Positions 1 through 11,070 are shown, counted from the stretch's first letter. The stretch: 64,000 nt of DNA from Haemophilus haemolyticus (GCF_001679045.1 NZ_LYCK01000001.1:72793-136792), one strand, 5' to 3'. Numbers and translations are program-made. The notes: generated by a model not told the origin, from the letters alone.

Positions 1-540
1 GAGGCAGAAGCAGCTAAAGAAGATGCAACTAAACCAGCGGCATCTTCATACGATGATCTTAAAAAGCTGTTTTATCTACCTGTAGTAGATGGTAAATCTA
101 GCGATTTAATTGATGCAACTTATAACGGTAAAGTATTTGCAAAAGTTAAGCTTGGTGACAAGGACGAGGAACGCTACGCACAAACGACGATAGGTGAAGA
201 CGGTAATGTTACACTTAATGTTCAAAAAAATTCTCCTGATAAATTTAAAATGTCGGGAACTATCGATAGTAAAACCGTAGGTAGCATTGAGTTGAGAGAA
301 AAAGAGATTATAGAAAATAAAGTGAAAGATGGTCATGTAGGGTTTTGGGATGAGGATGTTGAAGGTAAGTATTCTGCTACTATTTCAAAAAATGGTGATA
401 TAGTTGGACGTGTGGAGTATGATCCTCGTCATTACGTAGAAGAGAATCATTTTTATCCAAGCCTTGATGACACAAATGGTGCAACAAAATATATTTTTGG
501 CTATGAAGCCTTTTTTGATGCAACCAAACAACCTAAATAA
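1..540 (+). CDS. Slam-dependent secreted/surface protein, hemophilin- or TbpB-like (3' part)
   Basis: The reading frame is open from the first base and ends at TAA 538-540, giving the last 179 residues of a protein whose start lies outside the window. The visible part has a low-complexity Glu/Ala/Lys linker (about residues 1-15), then a glycine-punctuated beta-rich domain with repeated Y-x-G-K and F-x-M-S-G-T type strands. This is the pattern of the C-terminal eight-stranded barrel of TbpB-like, factor H-binding and hemophilin proteins. The gene directly downstream encodes a Slam exporter, and Slam genes normally sit beside their cargo. A heme- or iron-acquisition role is therefore inferred. 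Without the N-terminus it cannot be decided whether it is a lipoprotein or a soluble hemophore. An internal ATG at 250 is not the real start, because coding continues upstream. Confidence 0.6.
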   Translation, partial: EAEAAKEDATKPAASSYDDLKKLFYLPVVDGKSSDLIDATYNGKVFAKVKLGDKDEERYAQTTIGEDGNVTLNVQKNSPDKFKMSGTIDSKTVGSIELREKEIIENKVKDGHVGFWDEDVEGKYSATISKNGDIVGRVEYDPRHYVEENHFYPSLDDTNGATKYIFGYEAFFDATKQPK

Positions 541-558
541 TCGTTATAAAACAATATT

Positions 559-583
559 TGGCGGATTTTTGTCCGCCATTTTT
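559..583 (+). terminator. Rho-independent terminator between cargo and Slam gene
   Basis: TGGCGGA (559-565) pairs with TCCGCCA (572-578) around a six-base loop and is followed by a run of T. It would end or attenuate the cargo transcript before the Slam gene. Confidence 0.85.
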
Positions 584-629
584 CAACTTATTGTTTGTTT
601 ATAAATATTTACTTAAAGTTACTCATTTT

Positions 630-2099
630 ATGAAAAGTATTGCTCTCTTTTTTACTGCACTTTTCCCCGCTCTTGCTTTAGCAGAAACAACGGCACTAGA
701 TATTCGTCAAACACCAATTAAAACCGAACTTGAACCACAAATTAATGTCGCTAAGCTTGAAAAACGCGAACAAAATTTACCGCCCTTAGGCACAGAGCAA
801 GCCGAACAAATTCAAATTACCCTTGAGCAACTTAAACAAAACCCCGCTTTAACCCAAGAATTATTAAGCCGTGCCATTTACGCACGCAATCCAGAAATGA
901 TAAAAAAATTGCTGGAAATTTACCGCACTTTTCCAAATCGTGACCCGATTATGGAACGCTTTGCGGAAGGAAAATTGGCTGCGATAACGGAAAACTATAC
1001 TGTAGCCATTGATAAATATCGCGAAATTTTAGCCAAAAATCCAAATTTAAACCCTGTACGAATTGAACTGGCTATTGCTTTATTTAATCAAAAACAAGAC
1101 GGTGCTGCTAAAGACCAATTTGAAAAAGCACAAACCGCAGAGGATTTACCGCCTCAAGTTAAGCGTTTAATGGATGCTTATTTAGAGGCTTTAAAAGAAC
1201 GTGATAGCTGGAATGTGGACTTTTCTTTTAATTATGTACGTGATACCAATGTCAACAATGTCGGCGAGGGTAAAACGGTCGCATTAAATAATGGTGGCAC
1301 CTTAACACGTTCGGAATCTATGATGCCACAAACAGCACACGGCTTAGCGTACTCACTCGATATTTCCAGAGATTTCAATTTATGGCGTTCTCATTACCTC
1401 ACGGTGGGCAATGAGTTCGGGGGCAAGAGCTATTGGGATAATCATGAATTTGATGATATTTCCAACCGCACTTTTGTTGGCTATGCACATAAAACCGCGA
1501 AACAAAATTTCCGTATTAAACCCTTTTATGAAAAACGTTGGTATGGCGGCGAAAGTTACCGTTGGTCTAACGGGGCAAGGGTGGAATTTTCTCGTTGGTT
1601 AAGCCCAAATTGGCAACTTTCTACAGCAGGAGAGTTTTCAAAACAACGTTATTTAGACAGTACATCACAAAACGGCAATAACAAACTAATTTCCGCAACC
1701 TTACTGTGGGCAAGAACACCGAAACAGTTTTTCTATCTCGGTTCTGATTTCATAGCAGAAAGAACGAAGGTTCGTCAATATGGTTCAGACAGTAAAAGCC
1801 TACGTTTAGGTTGGGGACAAGAATGGAATTGGGGTATTTCCTCACGTCTCGGCTTATCATTAATGAAACGTGAATTTAAAGATATTGCCAAACTTGGTAA
1901 TCTCAATTTGTTTTCTTTTGGAAAACATCGAGAAGATAAAATTTATGGCGTGAATTTATCTCTATGGAAACGCGACTGGCATATTTGGGGAATTACACCA
2001 AAACTCCAACTAAGCTGGCGTAAACAAGATAGCAATATTCCAGAAATGTATTCTTACACTCAGAAGAATGTGAATATGTTGTTTGAAAAGACATTCTAA
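630..2099 (+). CDS. Slam (surface lipoprotein assembly modulator) outer-membrane protein, DUF560 family
   Basis: This predicts a 489-residue outer-membrane protein. I chose ATG 630 because it begins a clean signal peptide (residues 1-18, ending ALALA before ET); the open frame reaches upstream only through the terminator at 559-583. A periplasmic helical TPR-like region (about residues 45-200) is followed by a DUF560 barrel rich in aromatic beta strands, ending in a terminal Phe as expected for BAM-inserted barrels. Slam proteins move specific TbpB-like lipoproteins or hemophilins across the outer membrane, and the cargo candidate is immediately upstream. The Shine-Dalgarno is weak (AAAG at 615-618) and a terminator precedes the gene, so expression may be lower than that of the cargo. 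The family call is firm; the substrate is inferred. Confidence 0.85.
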   Translation: MKSIALFFTALFPALALAETTALDIRQTPIKTELEPQINVAKLEKREQNLPPLGTEQAEQIQITLEQLKQNPALTQELLSRAIYARNPEMIKKLLEIYRTFPNRDPIMERFAEGKLAAITENYTVAIDKYREILAKNPNLNPVRIELAIALFNQKQDGAAKDQFEKAQTAEDLPPQVKRLMDAYLEALKERDSWNVDFSFNYVRDTNVNNVGEGKTVALNNGGTLTRSESMMPQTAHGLAYSLDISRDFNLWRSHYLTVGNEFGGKSYWDNHEFDDISNRTFVGYAHKTAKQNFRIKPFYEKRWYGGESYRWSNGARVEFSRWLSPNWQLSTAGEFSKQRYLDSTSQNGNNKLISATLLWARTPKQFFYLGSDFIAERTKVRQYGSDSKSLRLGWGQEWNWGISSRLGLSLMKREFKDIAKLGNLNLFSFGKHREDKIYGVNLSLWKRDWHIWGITPKLQLSWRKQDSNIPEMYSYTQKNVNMLFEKTF

Positions 2100-2132
2100 G
2101 TTAATTAATTGAACTTAGGTTTATTCATTTTT

Positions 2133-2168
2133 AAAGTGAGCATAATATGAGATATGCTCACTTTTTTA
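2133..2168 (+). terminator. Terminator after the Slam gene
   Basis: AAAGTGAGCATA (2133-2144) pairs with TATGCTCACTTT (2153-2164) around eight bases and runs into T-rich sequence. Confidence 0.9.
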
Positions 2169-2224
2169 TTTAAAGGAAACTAGTTAGAATACAATTATAT
2201 TCCGTTTCATCATTGGAGCTATTA

Positions 2225-4075
2225 ATGTCCCATCTTGCCGATTCAGATCTGATTAAAACCGTAATTTTGCTTGCGTCGAGCGTGACTATTGTGCCGTTAT
2301 TTAAACGCCTAGGGCTTGGTAGTGTGCTAGGGTATTTAGTGGCGGGCTGTATGATTGGTCCTTCAGTGTTCGGTGTTATTCAAGATCCGGCTTCAGTCGT
2401 GCATTTGGCTGAATTGGGTGTCGTGATGTTCTTGTTCATTATTGGGCTTGAAATGCACCCTGAACGGCTTTGGTCTATGAAAAAAGCAATTTTTGGTCGG
2501 GGATTGTTACAAGTTGGATTCTGTGGTGTGCTGCTTACTTTTGCGGGGATTTATTTACTCGATTTACCGAAAGAAGTCGCGTTTATAGCGGGTATGGGAT
2601 TTACACTTTCTTCAACCGCGATTGTGATGCAAACGTTAGAAGAACGTTGTATTACCAGTACATCTAAAGGTCAGCGAATTATTTCGACTTTAATTTTTGA
2701 AGATATTGCTATTGTGCCATTATTGGCATCAGTGGCGTTTCTTGCGCCTCATTCTGAAGAAAGCACTCATACCGATTGGATGTCTATCGGCATCGCATTA
2801 GGGGCAGTAATCGGCTTGATTGTCGCGGGTAAATGGTTAATGAATCCGTTATTCCGATTAATTTCTAAAGCACATATTCGCGAGATGATGACAGCGGGTG
2901 CTTTATTAGTTGTACTTGGCGCAGCATTAGCCATGGAAATTGGCGGACTTTCAATGGCAATGGGGGCATTTGTAGCGGGAGTTATGTTGTCAGAATCTTC
3001 GTTCCGCCATCAATTAGAAGCGGATATCGAGCCATTTCGTGGTTTATTGCTTGGCCTGTTTTTTATGGGGGTGGGCATGTCATTGGATTTGAGCTTAGTG
3101 TTTAATCACTGGTTATTACTACTCGGAATTGTATTCCTTTATATTATTGGCAAAGGACTTTCTGTGTATGTTGTTGCTCGAATCACTCGCTTAGAACATA
3201 GGGAAGCAGTCGGAAGAATGTCACTCTTGGCGCACGGTGGTGAATTTGCTTTTGTACTTTTTTCTGCCGCAACGACAGCGGGCGTAATGAGTAACCATGA
3301 AAATGCTACTTTTACTGCTGCAGTAATTATTTCCATGTTGTTTTCTCCATTTATTACACAAATTACTCGTAAATTAGCGCAATCTGGAGAGAGAAAATCA
3401 GCGACTCAACCAGATACGAGCGATCTGTCGCCTATTGATGATTTAGAAGATAACGTGCTTGTAATTGGTTTTGGCCGCTTTAGCCAGATCGTATGTCAAA
3501 CATTATTAATCCGTGGCATCAGCGTTTCAGTGATTGATCGTAATATAGAAAATATCCGTGCTGCGGCAAAATTTGGTTTTAAAGTCTATTATGGTGACGG
3601 TATTCGTTTGGATGTACTTTACGCCGCGGGAATTGAAAAAGCTAAATGTGTCGTGATTGGTATTAATGATACAGATCGCATTGAAACGATTGTGAGCCAA
3701 CTTAAAGGAGCTTATCCAAACTTGCCGATTTTAACCCGCACTTATGATAGAAAAACGACAGTAAGCCTAATTAAGCAAGATGTGGATTTTATTGTGCGTG
3801 AAACTTTTGAATCTGCCATTGCCCTTAGCCAAGCAACATTGATGAAACTTGGCATTGATAAGATTGAGGCTGATGAAGTCATTAAAGAAGTTAGAGCATT
3901 GGATCAAGAACGTCTAAATGAGGAAGTTCTGCATGGTTTTTCTAATGAAATCTTAAAAAAATATTGGACGCCAAAACCATTTATTAAACCTCATGTCGAT
4001 GCTCAAGCATTAAATGATGAAACAGCAGGAATATTGATTGAGGAATCTGAAGAAACGTCAAATAATAATTCTTAA
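2225..4075 (+). CDS. kefC: KefB/KefC-type K+/H+ antiporter (CPA2 family)
   Basis: A 616-residue inner-membrane protein. The first ~380 residues form a CPA2 antiporter domain of about 12-13 hydrophobic segments, including the Kef-type loop rich in H, E, D and P near residue 270. A cytosolic RCK/KTN domain follows, with the nucleotide-binding motif GFGRF at residues 415-419. By family knowledge it exports potassium in exchange for protons and is gated by glutathione adducts, protecting against electrophiles. ATG 2225 is preferred over the in-frame TTG at 2213 because GGAG at 2215-2218 sits six bases before it. The gene stands alone between two terminators, with no ancillary KefF/KefG gene next to it. 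KefB and KefC cannot be separated with certainty. Confidence 0.88.
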   Translation: MSHLADSDLIKTVILLASSVTIVPLFKRLGLGSVLGYLVAGCMIGPSVFGVIQDPASVVHLAELGVVMFLFIIGLEMHPERLWSMKKAIFGRGLLQVGFCGVLLTFAGIYLLDLPKEVAFIAGMGFTLSSTAIVMQTLEERCITSTSKGQRIISTLIFEDIAIVPLLASVAFLAPHSEESTHTDWMSIGIALGAVIGLIVAGKWLMNPLFRLISKAHIREMMTAGALLVVLGAALAMEIGGLSMAMGAFVAGVMLSESSFRHQLEADIEPFRGLLLGLFFMGVGMSLDLSLVFNHWLLLLGIVFLYIIGKGLSVYVVARITRLEHREAVGRMSLLAHGGEFAFVLFSAATTAGVMSNHENATFTAAVIISMLFSPFITQITRKLAQSGERKSATQPDTSDLSPIDDLEDNVLVIGFGRFSQIVCQTLLIRGISVSVIDRNIENIRAAAKFGFKVYYGDGIRLDVLYAAGIEKAKCVVIGINDTDRIETIVSQLKGAYPNLPILTRTYDRKTTVSLIKQDVDFIVRETFESAIALSQATLMKLGIDKIEADEVIKEVRALDQERLNEEVLHGFSNEILKKYWTPKPFIKPHVDAQALNDETAGILIEESEETSNNNS

Positions 4076-4098
4076 AATTCTTTCAATACATTTCAACT

Positions 4099-4126
4099 AA
4101 AAAAGGAAGCAAATTGCTTCCTTTTT
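4099..4126. terminator. Bidirectional terminator between kefC and ssb
   Basis: The near-perfect palindrome AAAAAGGAAGCAA / TTGCTTCCTTTTT has A and T runs on both sides and lies between convergent genes, so it can serve both. Confidence 0.9.
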
Positions 4127-4144
4127 GTTTTGAGTCCGTTTGAA

Positions 4145-4651
4145 TTAGAAGGGGATATCGTCATCGAATCCATCCATTGGTGGCTCAGCCTGTGGTGCAA
4201 CTTGTTGTGGTGCTGGACGAGATGATTGATAATTACCACTATTGTTAGTTTGACGAGCTTGGTAAGAAGGTTGTGGTGCAGCTCCCATATCACTAGGGTA
4301 ACCACCTGCGTTTTGATTGCGCGCACCAAGCATTTGCATTACATCACCTTGAATTTCTGTGGTGTAACGATCTTGACCATTTTGATCTTGCCATTTACGC
4401 GTTTTTAGACGACCTTCCACATATACTTGAGAGCCTTTGCGTAAATATTCACCGCAAATCTCCGCTTGACGACGATAGAATACAATGCGGTGCCATTCCG
4501 TTACTTCACGGCGCTCGCCAGTATTGCGGTCGTTCCAGCTTTCACTCGTTGCTACGCTAATATTTGCTACGGCATCGCCATTCGGCATGGTACGAATTTC
4601 AGGATCATTGCCTAGATGACCCACAATAATGACTTTGTTAACTCCAGCCAT
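4145..4651 (-). CDS. ssb: Single-stranded DNA-binding protein
   Basis: A 168-residue SSB. The OB-fold occupies about residues 1-110 (begins MAGVNKVI), followed by a disordered Gln/Pro/Asn-rich linker and the acidic tip DDDIPF that docks partner proteins (RecQ, PriA, Pol III chi and others). The start at 4651 is the ATG of MAGVNK; the frame stays open upstream to a false ATG at 4663. It coats single-stranded DNA during replication, repair and natural transformation. It is divergent from uvrA across 152 bp containing a LexA-like operator and an uptake signal, the same arrangement as in Escherichia coli. Confidence 0.97.
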   Translation of the reverse strand: MAGVNKVIIVGHLGNDPEIRTMPNGDAVANISVATSESWNDRNTGERREVTEWHRIVFYRRQAEICGEYLRKGSQVYVEGRLKTRKWQDQNGQDRYTTEIQGDVMQMLGARNQNAGGYPSDMGAAPQPSYQARQTNNSGNYQSSRPAPQQVAPQAEPPMDGFDDDIPF

Positions 4652-4725
4652 AAAAAACCTCATTTTTTATCTAAAAAAGTGCGGTTATTTTGCCTGAAAT
4701 TTTTCAAAAGATCTATATATTTTAA

Positions 4726-4741
4726 CTGGATATTTGCACAG
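4726..4741. promoter_or_regulatory. LexA-like operator overlapping the uvrA promoter
   Basis: CTG (4726-4728), ten bases, CAG (4739-4741) fits the gammaproteobacterial LexA box. It overlaps a candidate uvrA -35 (TTTGCA, 4733-4738) with a -10 (GATAAT, 4756-4761) 17 bases downstream, so LexA would block uvrA until DNA damage. The inner bases are less palindromic than an ideal box. Confidence 0.65.
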
Positions 4742-4803
4742 ATATTAAAATATGCGATAATGATCGCAGAATTTAAACTTATTTCATCCTTTTGAGTTAT
4801 TTT

Positions 4804-7635
4804 ATGGAAAATATCGATATTCGCGGGGCTCGAACCCATAACCTGAAAAATATAAATCTAACTATTCCACGCAATAAACTTGTGGTGATCACTGGGCTTT
4901 CAGGTTCGGGAAAATCCTCTTTAGCGTTTGATACACTTTATGCGGAAGGTCAGCGCCGCTATGTTGAATCTCTTTCGGCGTATGCGCGTCAGTTTTTATC
5001 TTTAATGGAAAAGCCTGATGTGGATTCTATTGAGGGACTTTCCCCTGCAATTTCGATTGAACAAAAATCTACCTCACACAATCCACGTTCTACGGTGGGA
5101 ACAATTACGGAAATTTACGATTATTTACGTTTATTGTTTGCCCGAGTAGGTGAACCGCGTTGTCCAGATCATGATGTTCCATTAACGGCACAAACGATTA
5201 GTCAAATGGTGGATAAAGTATTAAGTTTGCCAGAAGACAGTAAGATGATGTTACTTGCGCCAGTTGTCAAAAATCGAAAAGGTGAACATGTTAAGACTCT
5301 AGAAAATATTGCAGCGCAAGGTTATATTCGAGCACGTATTGATGGCGAAATTTGTGATTTATCTGATCCACCAAAATTAGAGTTACAGAAAAAACATACT
5401 ATTGAAGTGGTGGTAGATCGCTTTAAAGTGCGGTCAGATTTAGCAACACGTTTAGCAGAGTCTTTTGAAACCGCATTAGAGCTTTCAGGTGGCACCGCGA
5501 TTGTGGCAGATATGGATAATCCGAAAGCGGAAGAATTAGTTTTTTCGGCAAATTTTGCTTGTCCGCATTGCGGTTATTCTGTGCCAGAATTAGAACCACG
5601 TTTATTTTCCTTTAATAATCCTGCCGGAGCTTGCCCTACTTGTGATGGTTTGGGTATGCAACAATATTTTGATGAAGATCGTGTGGTGCAAAATCCAACT
5701 ATTTCCCTTGCTGGTGGTGCGGTAAAAGGTTGGGATCGTCGTAATTTCTATTATTATCAAATGCTCACCTCATTGGCGAAACATTATGATTTTGATGTTG
5801 AAGCCCCTTATGAATCTTTGCCAAAGAAAATTCAACACATCATTATGCATGGCTCAGGTAAAGAGGAAATTGAATTCCAATATATGAATGATCGTGGCGA
5901 TGTGGTTATTCGCAAGCATCCTTTTGAAGGTATTTTGAATAATATGGCTCGCCGATATAAAGAAACAGAATCAATGTCGGTGCGAGAAGACTTAGCAAAA
6001 AATATTAGCAATCGACCTTGTGCAGACTGTGGTGGATCTCGTTTACGACCAGAAGCGCGTAATGTGTATATTGGAAAAACGAATTTACCGATGATCGCGG
6101 AAAAAAGCATTGGTGAAACGCTCGAATTTTTCACCGCACTTTCTCTTACTGGTCAAAAAGCGCAAATTGCAGAAAAAATTCTTAAAGAAATCCGTGAGCG
6201 TTTGCAGTTCTTAGTGAATGTAGGTTTGAATTATCTTTCTCTTTCTCGTTCAGCTGAAACTCTTTCAGGCGGTGAAGCACAACGTATTCGCCTTGCTAGC
6301 CAAATTGGTGCGGGGCTTGTTGGTGTAATGTATGTATTAGATGAACCTTCTATTGGCCTACATCAACGTGATAATGAACGCTTACTTAACACGTTAATTC
6401 ATCTGCGTAATCTTGGTAATACAGTAATTGTCGTGGAACACGATGAAGACGCGATTCGTGCGGCTGACTATATTATTGATATTGGACCTGGTGCTGGCGT
6501 GCATGGCGGGCAAGTTATTGCGCAAGGAAATGCCGATGAAATTATGCTGAATCCAAATTCCATCACGGGACAATTTTTATCGGGCGCAGATAAAATCGAA
6601 ATTCCTAAAAAACGCACCGCACTTGATAAGAAAAAATGGCTCAAACTTAAAGGGGCATCAGGTAATAACTTAAAAAATGTGAATTTAGATATTCCCGTTG
6701 GTTTGTTTACTTGCGTAACTGGTGTATCAGGCTCAGGAAAATCAACACTCATTAATGACACTTTATTTCCACTTGCGCAAAATGCATTAAATCGAGCGGA
6801 AAAGACGGATTACGCACCTTATCAGTCTATCGAGGGATTAGAGCATTTCGATAAAGTTATTGATATTAACCAAAGCCCGATAGGACGTACGCCACGTTCA
6901 AATCCTGCCACTTATACAGGTTTATTTACCCCGATTCGTGAACTTTTTGCAGGTGTGCCAGAGGCACGTGCTCGTGGTTATAATCCGGGGCGTTTTAGCT
7001 TTAACGTACGAGGTGGGCGCTGTGAAGCCTGTCAAGGCGATGGTGTACTCAAAGTTGAAATGCATTTTTTACCCGATGTTTATGTTCCTTGCGACCAATG
7101 TAAAGGTAAACGCTATAATCGCGAAACCTTAGAAATTCGTTACAAAGGCAAAACGATTCATCAAGTTTTAGATATGACGGTGGAAGAGGCTCGCGAGTTT
7201 TTTGATGCGATTCCAATGATTGCAAGAAAATTACAAACCTTGATGGATGTGGGATTATCCTATATTCGATTAGGTCAATCTTCTACAACACTTTCAGGAG
7301 GTGAAGCGCAGCGCGTTAAGCTAGCGACGGAGCTTTCTAAACGTGATACAGGTAAAACTTTATATATTCTAGATGAGCCGACTACTGGTTTGCATTTCGC
7401 TGACATTAAGCAATTACTTGAAGTACTGCATCGATTACGCGATCAAGGAAATACTATCGTCGTCATTGAACACAATCTTGATGTGATTAAAACGGCAGAC
7501 TGGATTGTTGATCTTGGTCCTGAAGGGGGAAGTGGTGGCGGACAAATTATTGCTACAGGCACACCTGAAGAAGTTGCTAAAGTCGCAGGATCTCATACCG
7601 CCAGATTCCTTAAACCAATTTTGGAAAAACGTTAA
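4804..7635 (+). CDS. uvrA: Excinuclease ABC subunit A
   Basis: A 943-residue UvrA, the full family length. It has two ABC ATPase modules. Walker A motifs GLSGSGKSS (about residue 31) and GVSGSGKST (about residue 640) and signatures LSGGEAQRI (about 485) and LSGGEAQRV (about 828) are visible. CxxC zinc-binding pairs lie in both halves. With UvrB it scans DNA and loads UvrB at bulky lesions in nucleotide excision repair. I use ATG 4804 (MENIDIRG) rather than the upstream in-frame TTG at 4792, which matches the known family start. The LexA-like box upstream predicts SOS induction. Two uptake signals in reverse orientation and one forward lie inside the gene. Confidence 0.98.
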   Translation: MENIDIRGARTHNLKNINLTIPRNKLVVITGLSGSGKSSLAFDTLYAEGQRRYVESLSAYARQFLSLMEKPDVDSIEGLSPAISIEQKSTSHNPRSTVGTITEIYDYLRLLFARVGEPRCPDHDVPLTAQTISQMVDKVLSLPEDSKMMLLAPVVKNRKGEHVKTLENIAAQGYIRARIDGEICDLSDPPKLELQKKHTIEVVVDRFKVRSDLATRLAESFETALELSGGTAIVADMDNPKAEELVFSANFACPHCGYSVPELEPRLFSFNNPAGACPTCDGLGMQQYFDEDRVVQNPTISLAGGAVKGWDRRNFYYYQMLTSLAKHYDFDVEAPYESLPKKIQHIIMHGSGKEEIEFQYMNDRGDVVIRKHPFEGILNNMARRYKETESMSVREDLAKNISNRPCADCGGSRLRPEARNVYIGKTNLPMIAEKSIGETLEFFTALSLTGQKAQIAEKILKEIRERLQFLVNVGLNYLSLSRSAETLSGGEAQRIRLASQIGAGLVGVMYVLDEPSIGLHQRDNERLLNTLIHLRNLGNTVIVVEHDEDAIRAADYIIDIGPGAGVHGGQVIAQGNADEIMLNPNSITGQFLSGADKIEIPKKRTALDKKKWLKLKGASGNNLKNVNLDIPVGLFTCVTGVSGSGKSTLINDTLFPLAQNALNRAEKTDYAPYQSIEGLEHFDKVIDINQSPIGRTPRSNPATYTGLFTPIRELFAGVPEARARGYNPGRFSFNVRGGRCEACQGDGVLKVEMHFLPDVYVPCDQCKGKRYNRETLEIRYKGKTIHQVLDMTVEEAREFFDAIPMIARKLQTLMDVGLSYIRLGQSSTTLSGGEAQRVKLATELSKRDTGKTLYILDEPTTGLHFADIKQLLEVLHRLRDQGNTIVVIEHNLDVIKTADWIVDLGPEGGSGGGQIIATGTPEEVAKVAGSHTARFLKPILEKR

Positions 7636-7789
7636 AAATTACCGCACTTTTAGTATAAAAAGTCGTAAAATGAAAATTAGAATTTAGTTTCATGTTAATC
7701 GATTTTTTGATTTAACATTGGGAACTTTATTTAATTAAACGTATCTAAGTAGCGCCTCAGTCAGATTGGGGCTTAATTAAGAGGATTTA

Positions 7790-8236
7790 ATGATGAACTT
7801 TACTAAAGTTTTACCGGCATTTGCTGCCGCTGTTGTATTATCTGCATGCGCAAAAGAAGCACCAGTAATGGAAAAAGCATCGACTCAAATGGCTGCTCAA
7901 ACTGCGTCAACTATTACTGACAAAACAGTAGTTTATTCTTGTAATAAAAAAACTGTGACTGCAGTGTATCAATTTGAAAATCAAGAGCCAGTTGCGGCAA
8001 TGGTTAGTTTAGGTAACAAAATTATTGCAAAAGATTTTGCTCGTGATAAATCACAAAATGATTTTACAAGTTTCACTTCTGGTGACTATGTTTGGAATGT
8101 AGATAGTGGTTTAACTTTAGATAAATTTGATTCTGTTGTGCCGGTGAATTTAATTCAAAAAGGCAAAACTAGCGATAAGATCATCATCAAAAACTGTGAT
8201 GTAAACGCAAAAGCAACTAAAAAAGCAAATTTATAA
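7790..8236 (+). CDS. Conserved Haemophilus lipoprotein of unknown function
   Basis: A 148-residue protein with a lipoprotein signal. The lipobox LSAC places the modified cysteine at residue 20 (19 from the second Met). After a short Ala/Thr-rich tether comes a compact ~100-residue domain beginning VVYSCNKK and ending with a second cysteine near KNCDV, so one disulfide is likely. Cys-anchored beta strands and the YSC opening faintly recall MliC-type lysozyme inhibitors; this is a guess, not an assignment. Two tandem ATGs occur; GAGGA at 7781-7785 is better spaced for the second (7793), which would give 147 residues. It corresponds in position to a conserved gene between uvrA and queA in H. influenzae. 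Confidence 0.85.
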   Translation: MMNFTKVLPAFAAAVVLSACAKEAPVMEKASTQMAAQTASTITDKTVVYSCNKKTVTAVYQFENQEPVAAMVSLGNKIIAKDFARDKSQNDFTSFTSGDYVWNVDSGLTLDKFDSVVPVNLIQKGKTSDKIIIKNCDVNAKATKKANL

Positions 8237-8244
8237 TTCATCAA

Positions 8245-8270
8245 AATGGCTAGCGTAATTGCTAGCCATT
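8245..8270 (+). terminator. Stem-loop after the lipoprotein gene
   Basis: AATGGCTAGC (8245-8254) pairs exactly with GCTAGCCATT (8261-8270) around six bases. The following T run is weak, so termination may be inefficient or Rho-assisted. Confidence 0.6.
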
Positions 8271-8423
8271 GTTCTATCTTAAATAGTTCTTAACTTGCAT
8301 CAGCTCAATAGATAAATAAAAAATTTTAACTACAACATAGAAGATAAGATTTTTATTTTTTCTTGAGATCATCCCCGATTCAAACTAGACTTACCGCCTG
8401 TTTTATTTAACCTAAACTTTATT

Positions 8424-9515
8424 ATGCGTGTTTCAGATTTTAATTTCGATTTACCTGATGAACTTATTGCTCGCTATCCAAAAGAGGATAGAGCATCTTG
8501 CCGTTTATTACATTTGAATGGGGAAAATGGAGCGGTAATTGACCGCACTTTTTCAGATGTATTGGATTTAATTGATGAAGGCGATTTATTGATTTTCAAT
8601 AATACTCGCGTCATTCCTGCAAGAATGTTTGGGCGTAAAGCCAGCGGTGGGAAAATTGAAGTTTTAGTTGAACGCATGTTAGATGAGCATCGTTTCTTAG
8701 CGCATATTCGTTCATCAAAATCACCCAAAGAAGGGGCTGAATTATTTTTAGGTGAAGATAAATTAGGCGAAAATCATGGAATTAAAGCGGTAATGACAGC
8801 GCGTCATAGCGCATTGTTTGAAGTGGAATTAAGTGATAAATCAACCGCTCTTTTAGATGTGTTGCAAACCATTGGACATATGCCATTGCCGCCTTATATT
8901 GACCGTCCTGATGAAGAAGCCGATCAAGAATGTTATCAAACGGTTTATAGTCAAGTACCGGGGGCTGTCGCAGCGCCAACAGCAGGATTACATTTTGATG
9001 AGAACTTACTTGAGAAACTCAAAGCTAAAGGCGTGAATTTTGAATTTGTCACATTGCATGTAGGCGCGGGCACATTCCAGCCTGTTCGAGTCGAAAATAT
9101 TGAAGATCATGTGATGCATGCAGAATACGTAGAAGTTTCCCAAGAAGTTTGCAATGCAATTATTGCAACAAAGAAAGCGGGTAAACGTGTTATTGCAGTG
9201 GGAACGACTTCTGTTCGCTCTATTGAAAGTGCGGCGCTTTCTGCGGAAGAATTTGGCAATCCAGATTTAATTGAGCCTTATTTTTCTGATACTTCTATTT
9301 TTATTTATCCAGGAAAAAAATTCCGAGTGGTGGATTGTTTAATTACTAATTTCCACTTACCTGAAAGCACATTGATAATGTTAGTTTCAGCTTTTGCTGG
9401 TTATAAAAATACTATGAATGCGTATAAGCATGCAGTGCAAGAAAAATATCGTTTCTTTAGTTATGGCGATGCGATGTTTATTAATAAAAATTCTAATGTG
9501 AGAGGATTGGAATAA
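8424..9515 (+). CDS. queA: S-adenosylmethionine:tRNA ribosyltransferase-isomerase
   Basis: A 363-residue QueA of normal length. It transfers and isomerises the ribosyl group of S-adenosylmethionine onto preQ1-modified tRNA, producing epoxyqueuosine at position 34 of the GUN-anticodon tRNAs. The family segments FDLPDELIA near the N-terminus, the [10 protein letters not shown] stretch and the GLHFDE and HVGAGTFQP motifs are visible. It precedes tgt, the preceding enzyme of the pathway, but the two are separated by 357 bp containing a terminator and an opposite-strand small ORF, so they are probably not a simple operon. One uptake signal lies within the gene (8542-8550). Confidence 0.97.
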   Translation: MRVSDFNFDLPDELIARYPKEDRASCRLLHLNGENGAVIDRTFSDVLDLIDEGDLLIFNNTRVIPARMFGRKASGGKIEVLVERMLDEHRFLAHIRSSKSPKEGAELFLGEDKLGENHGIKAVMTARHSALFEVELSDKSTALLDVLQTIGHMPLPPYIDRPDEEADQECYQTVYSQVPGAVAAPTAGLHFDENLLEKLKAKGVNFEFVTLHVGAGTFQPVRVENIEDHVMHAEYVEVSQEVCNAIIATKKAGKRVIAVGTTSVRSIESAALSAEEFGNPDLIEPYFSDTSIFIYPGKKFRVVDCLITNFHLPESTLIMLVSAFAGYKNTMNAYKHAVQEKYRFFSYGDAMFINKNSNVRGLE

Positions 9516-9571
9516 GTTGTTTGACTTGTAATTAGTCAGCACCTACAATAAAGAGCAAGAGATGGCGGTAA

Positions 9572-9679
9572 CTATCCCTTGTCGGCATCCCTTGTCGGAG
9601 AATCTACATAGCCAGCGCTACCTTTCAATAGTAGGCAAAGTAGAATAACAATGATTAGTTTAATAATGAGATTAATCAT
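9572..9679 (-). CDS. Small hydrophobic ORF, candidate type I toxin
   Basis: This is a 35-codon ORF on the strand opposite queA and tgt. It starts at ATG 9679 with the strong ribosome-binding site GAGGA eight bases upstream. Residues 2-18 are almost purely Ile/Leu/Val with one Lys and one Cys, and a short charged tail follows (ends DADKG). Size, one membrane segment, charged tail and a long structured leader are features shared by type I toxins such as Ibs, TisB or DinQ, but no named family was recognised. The last ten codons contain a 13-bp tandem repeat that creates the present stop. No antitoxin RNA can be proven from sequence. It could also be a small membrane protein unrelated to toxicity. 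Confidence 0.5.
   Translation of the reverse strand: MINLIIKLIIVILLCLLLKGSAGYVDSPTRDADKG
9574..9598. repeat. 13-bp tandem duplication at the end of the small ORF
   Basis: ATCCCTTGTCGG occurs at 9574-9585 and again at 9587-9598 with a period of 13 bases. Because 13 is not a multiple of three, copy number changes the frame of the C-terminus of the small minus-strand ORF. Confidence 0.9.
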
Positions 9680-9734
9680 AGTTTTTATCCTCAATTTGAT
9701 TACAAATGAAGGATCTACTCAAACAGCCCGTTAG

Positions 9735-11021
<1,287 letters not shown>

Positions 11022-11026
11022 TTGAT

Positions 11027-11070
11027 GAAAGTGCGGTAGAAAAATGAAGCGTTTTTTGACCGCACTTTTT
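11027..11070 (+). terminator. Uptake-signal hairpin terminator after tgt
   Basis: AAGTGCGGT (11029-11037) and its complement ACCGCACTT (11059-11067) form an inverted pair followed by T. This is the usual Haemophilus use of paired uptake signals as a terminator. Confidence 0.85.

Noticed and set aside
558..629. Longer N-terminus for the Slam protein
   Set aside because: It reads through the terminator hairpin, and the signal peptide begins at ATG 630.
8398..8424. preQ1 riboswitch upstream of queA
   Set aside because: CCCCGATTCAAACTAG-like bases recall the yhhQ leader, but no P1 stem and no A-rich pseudoknot strand could be formed.
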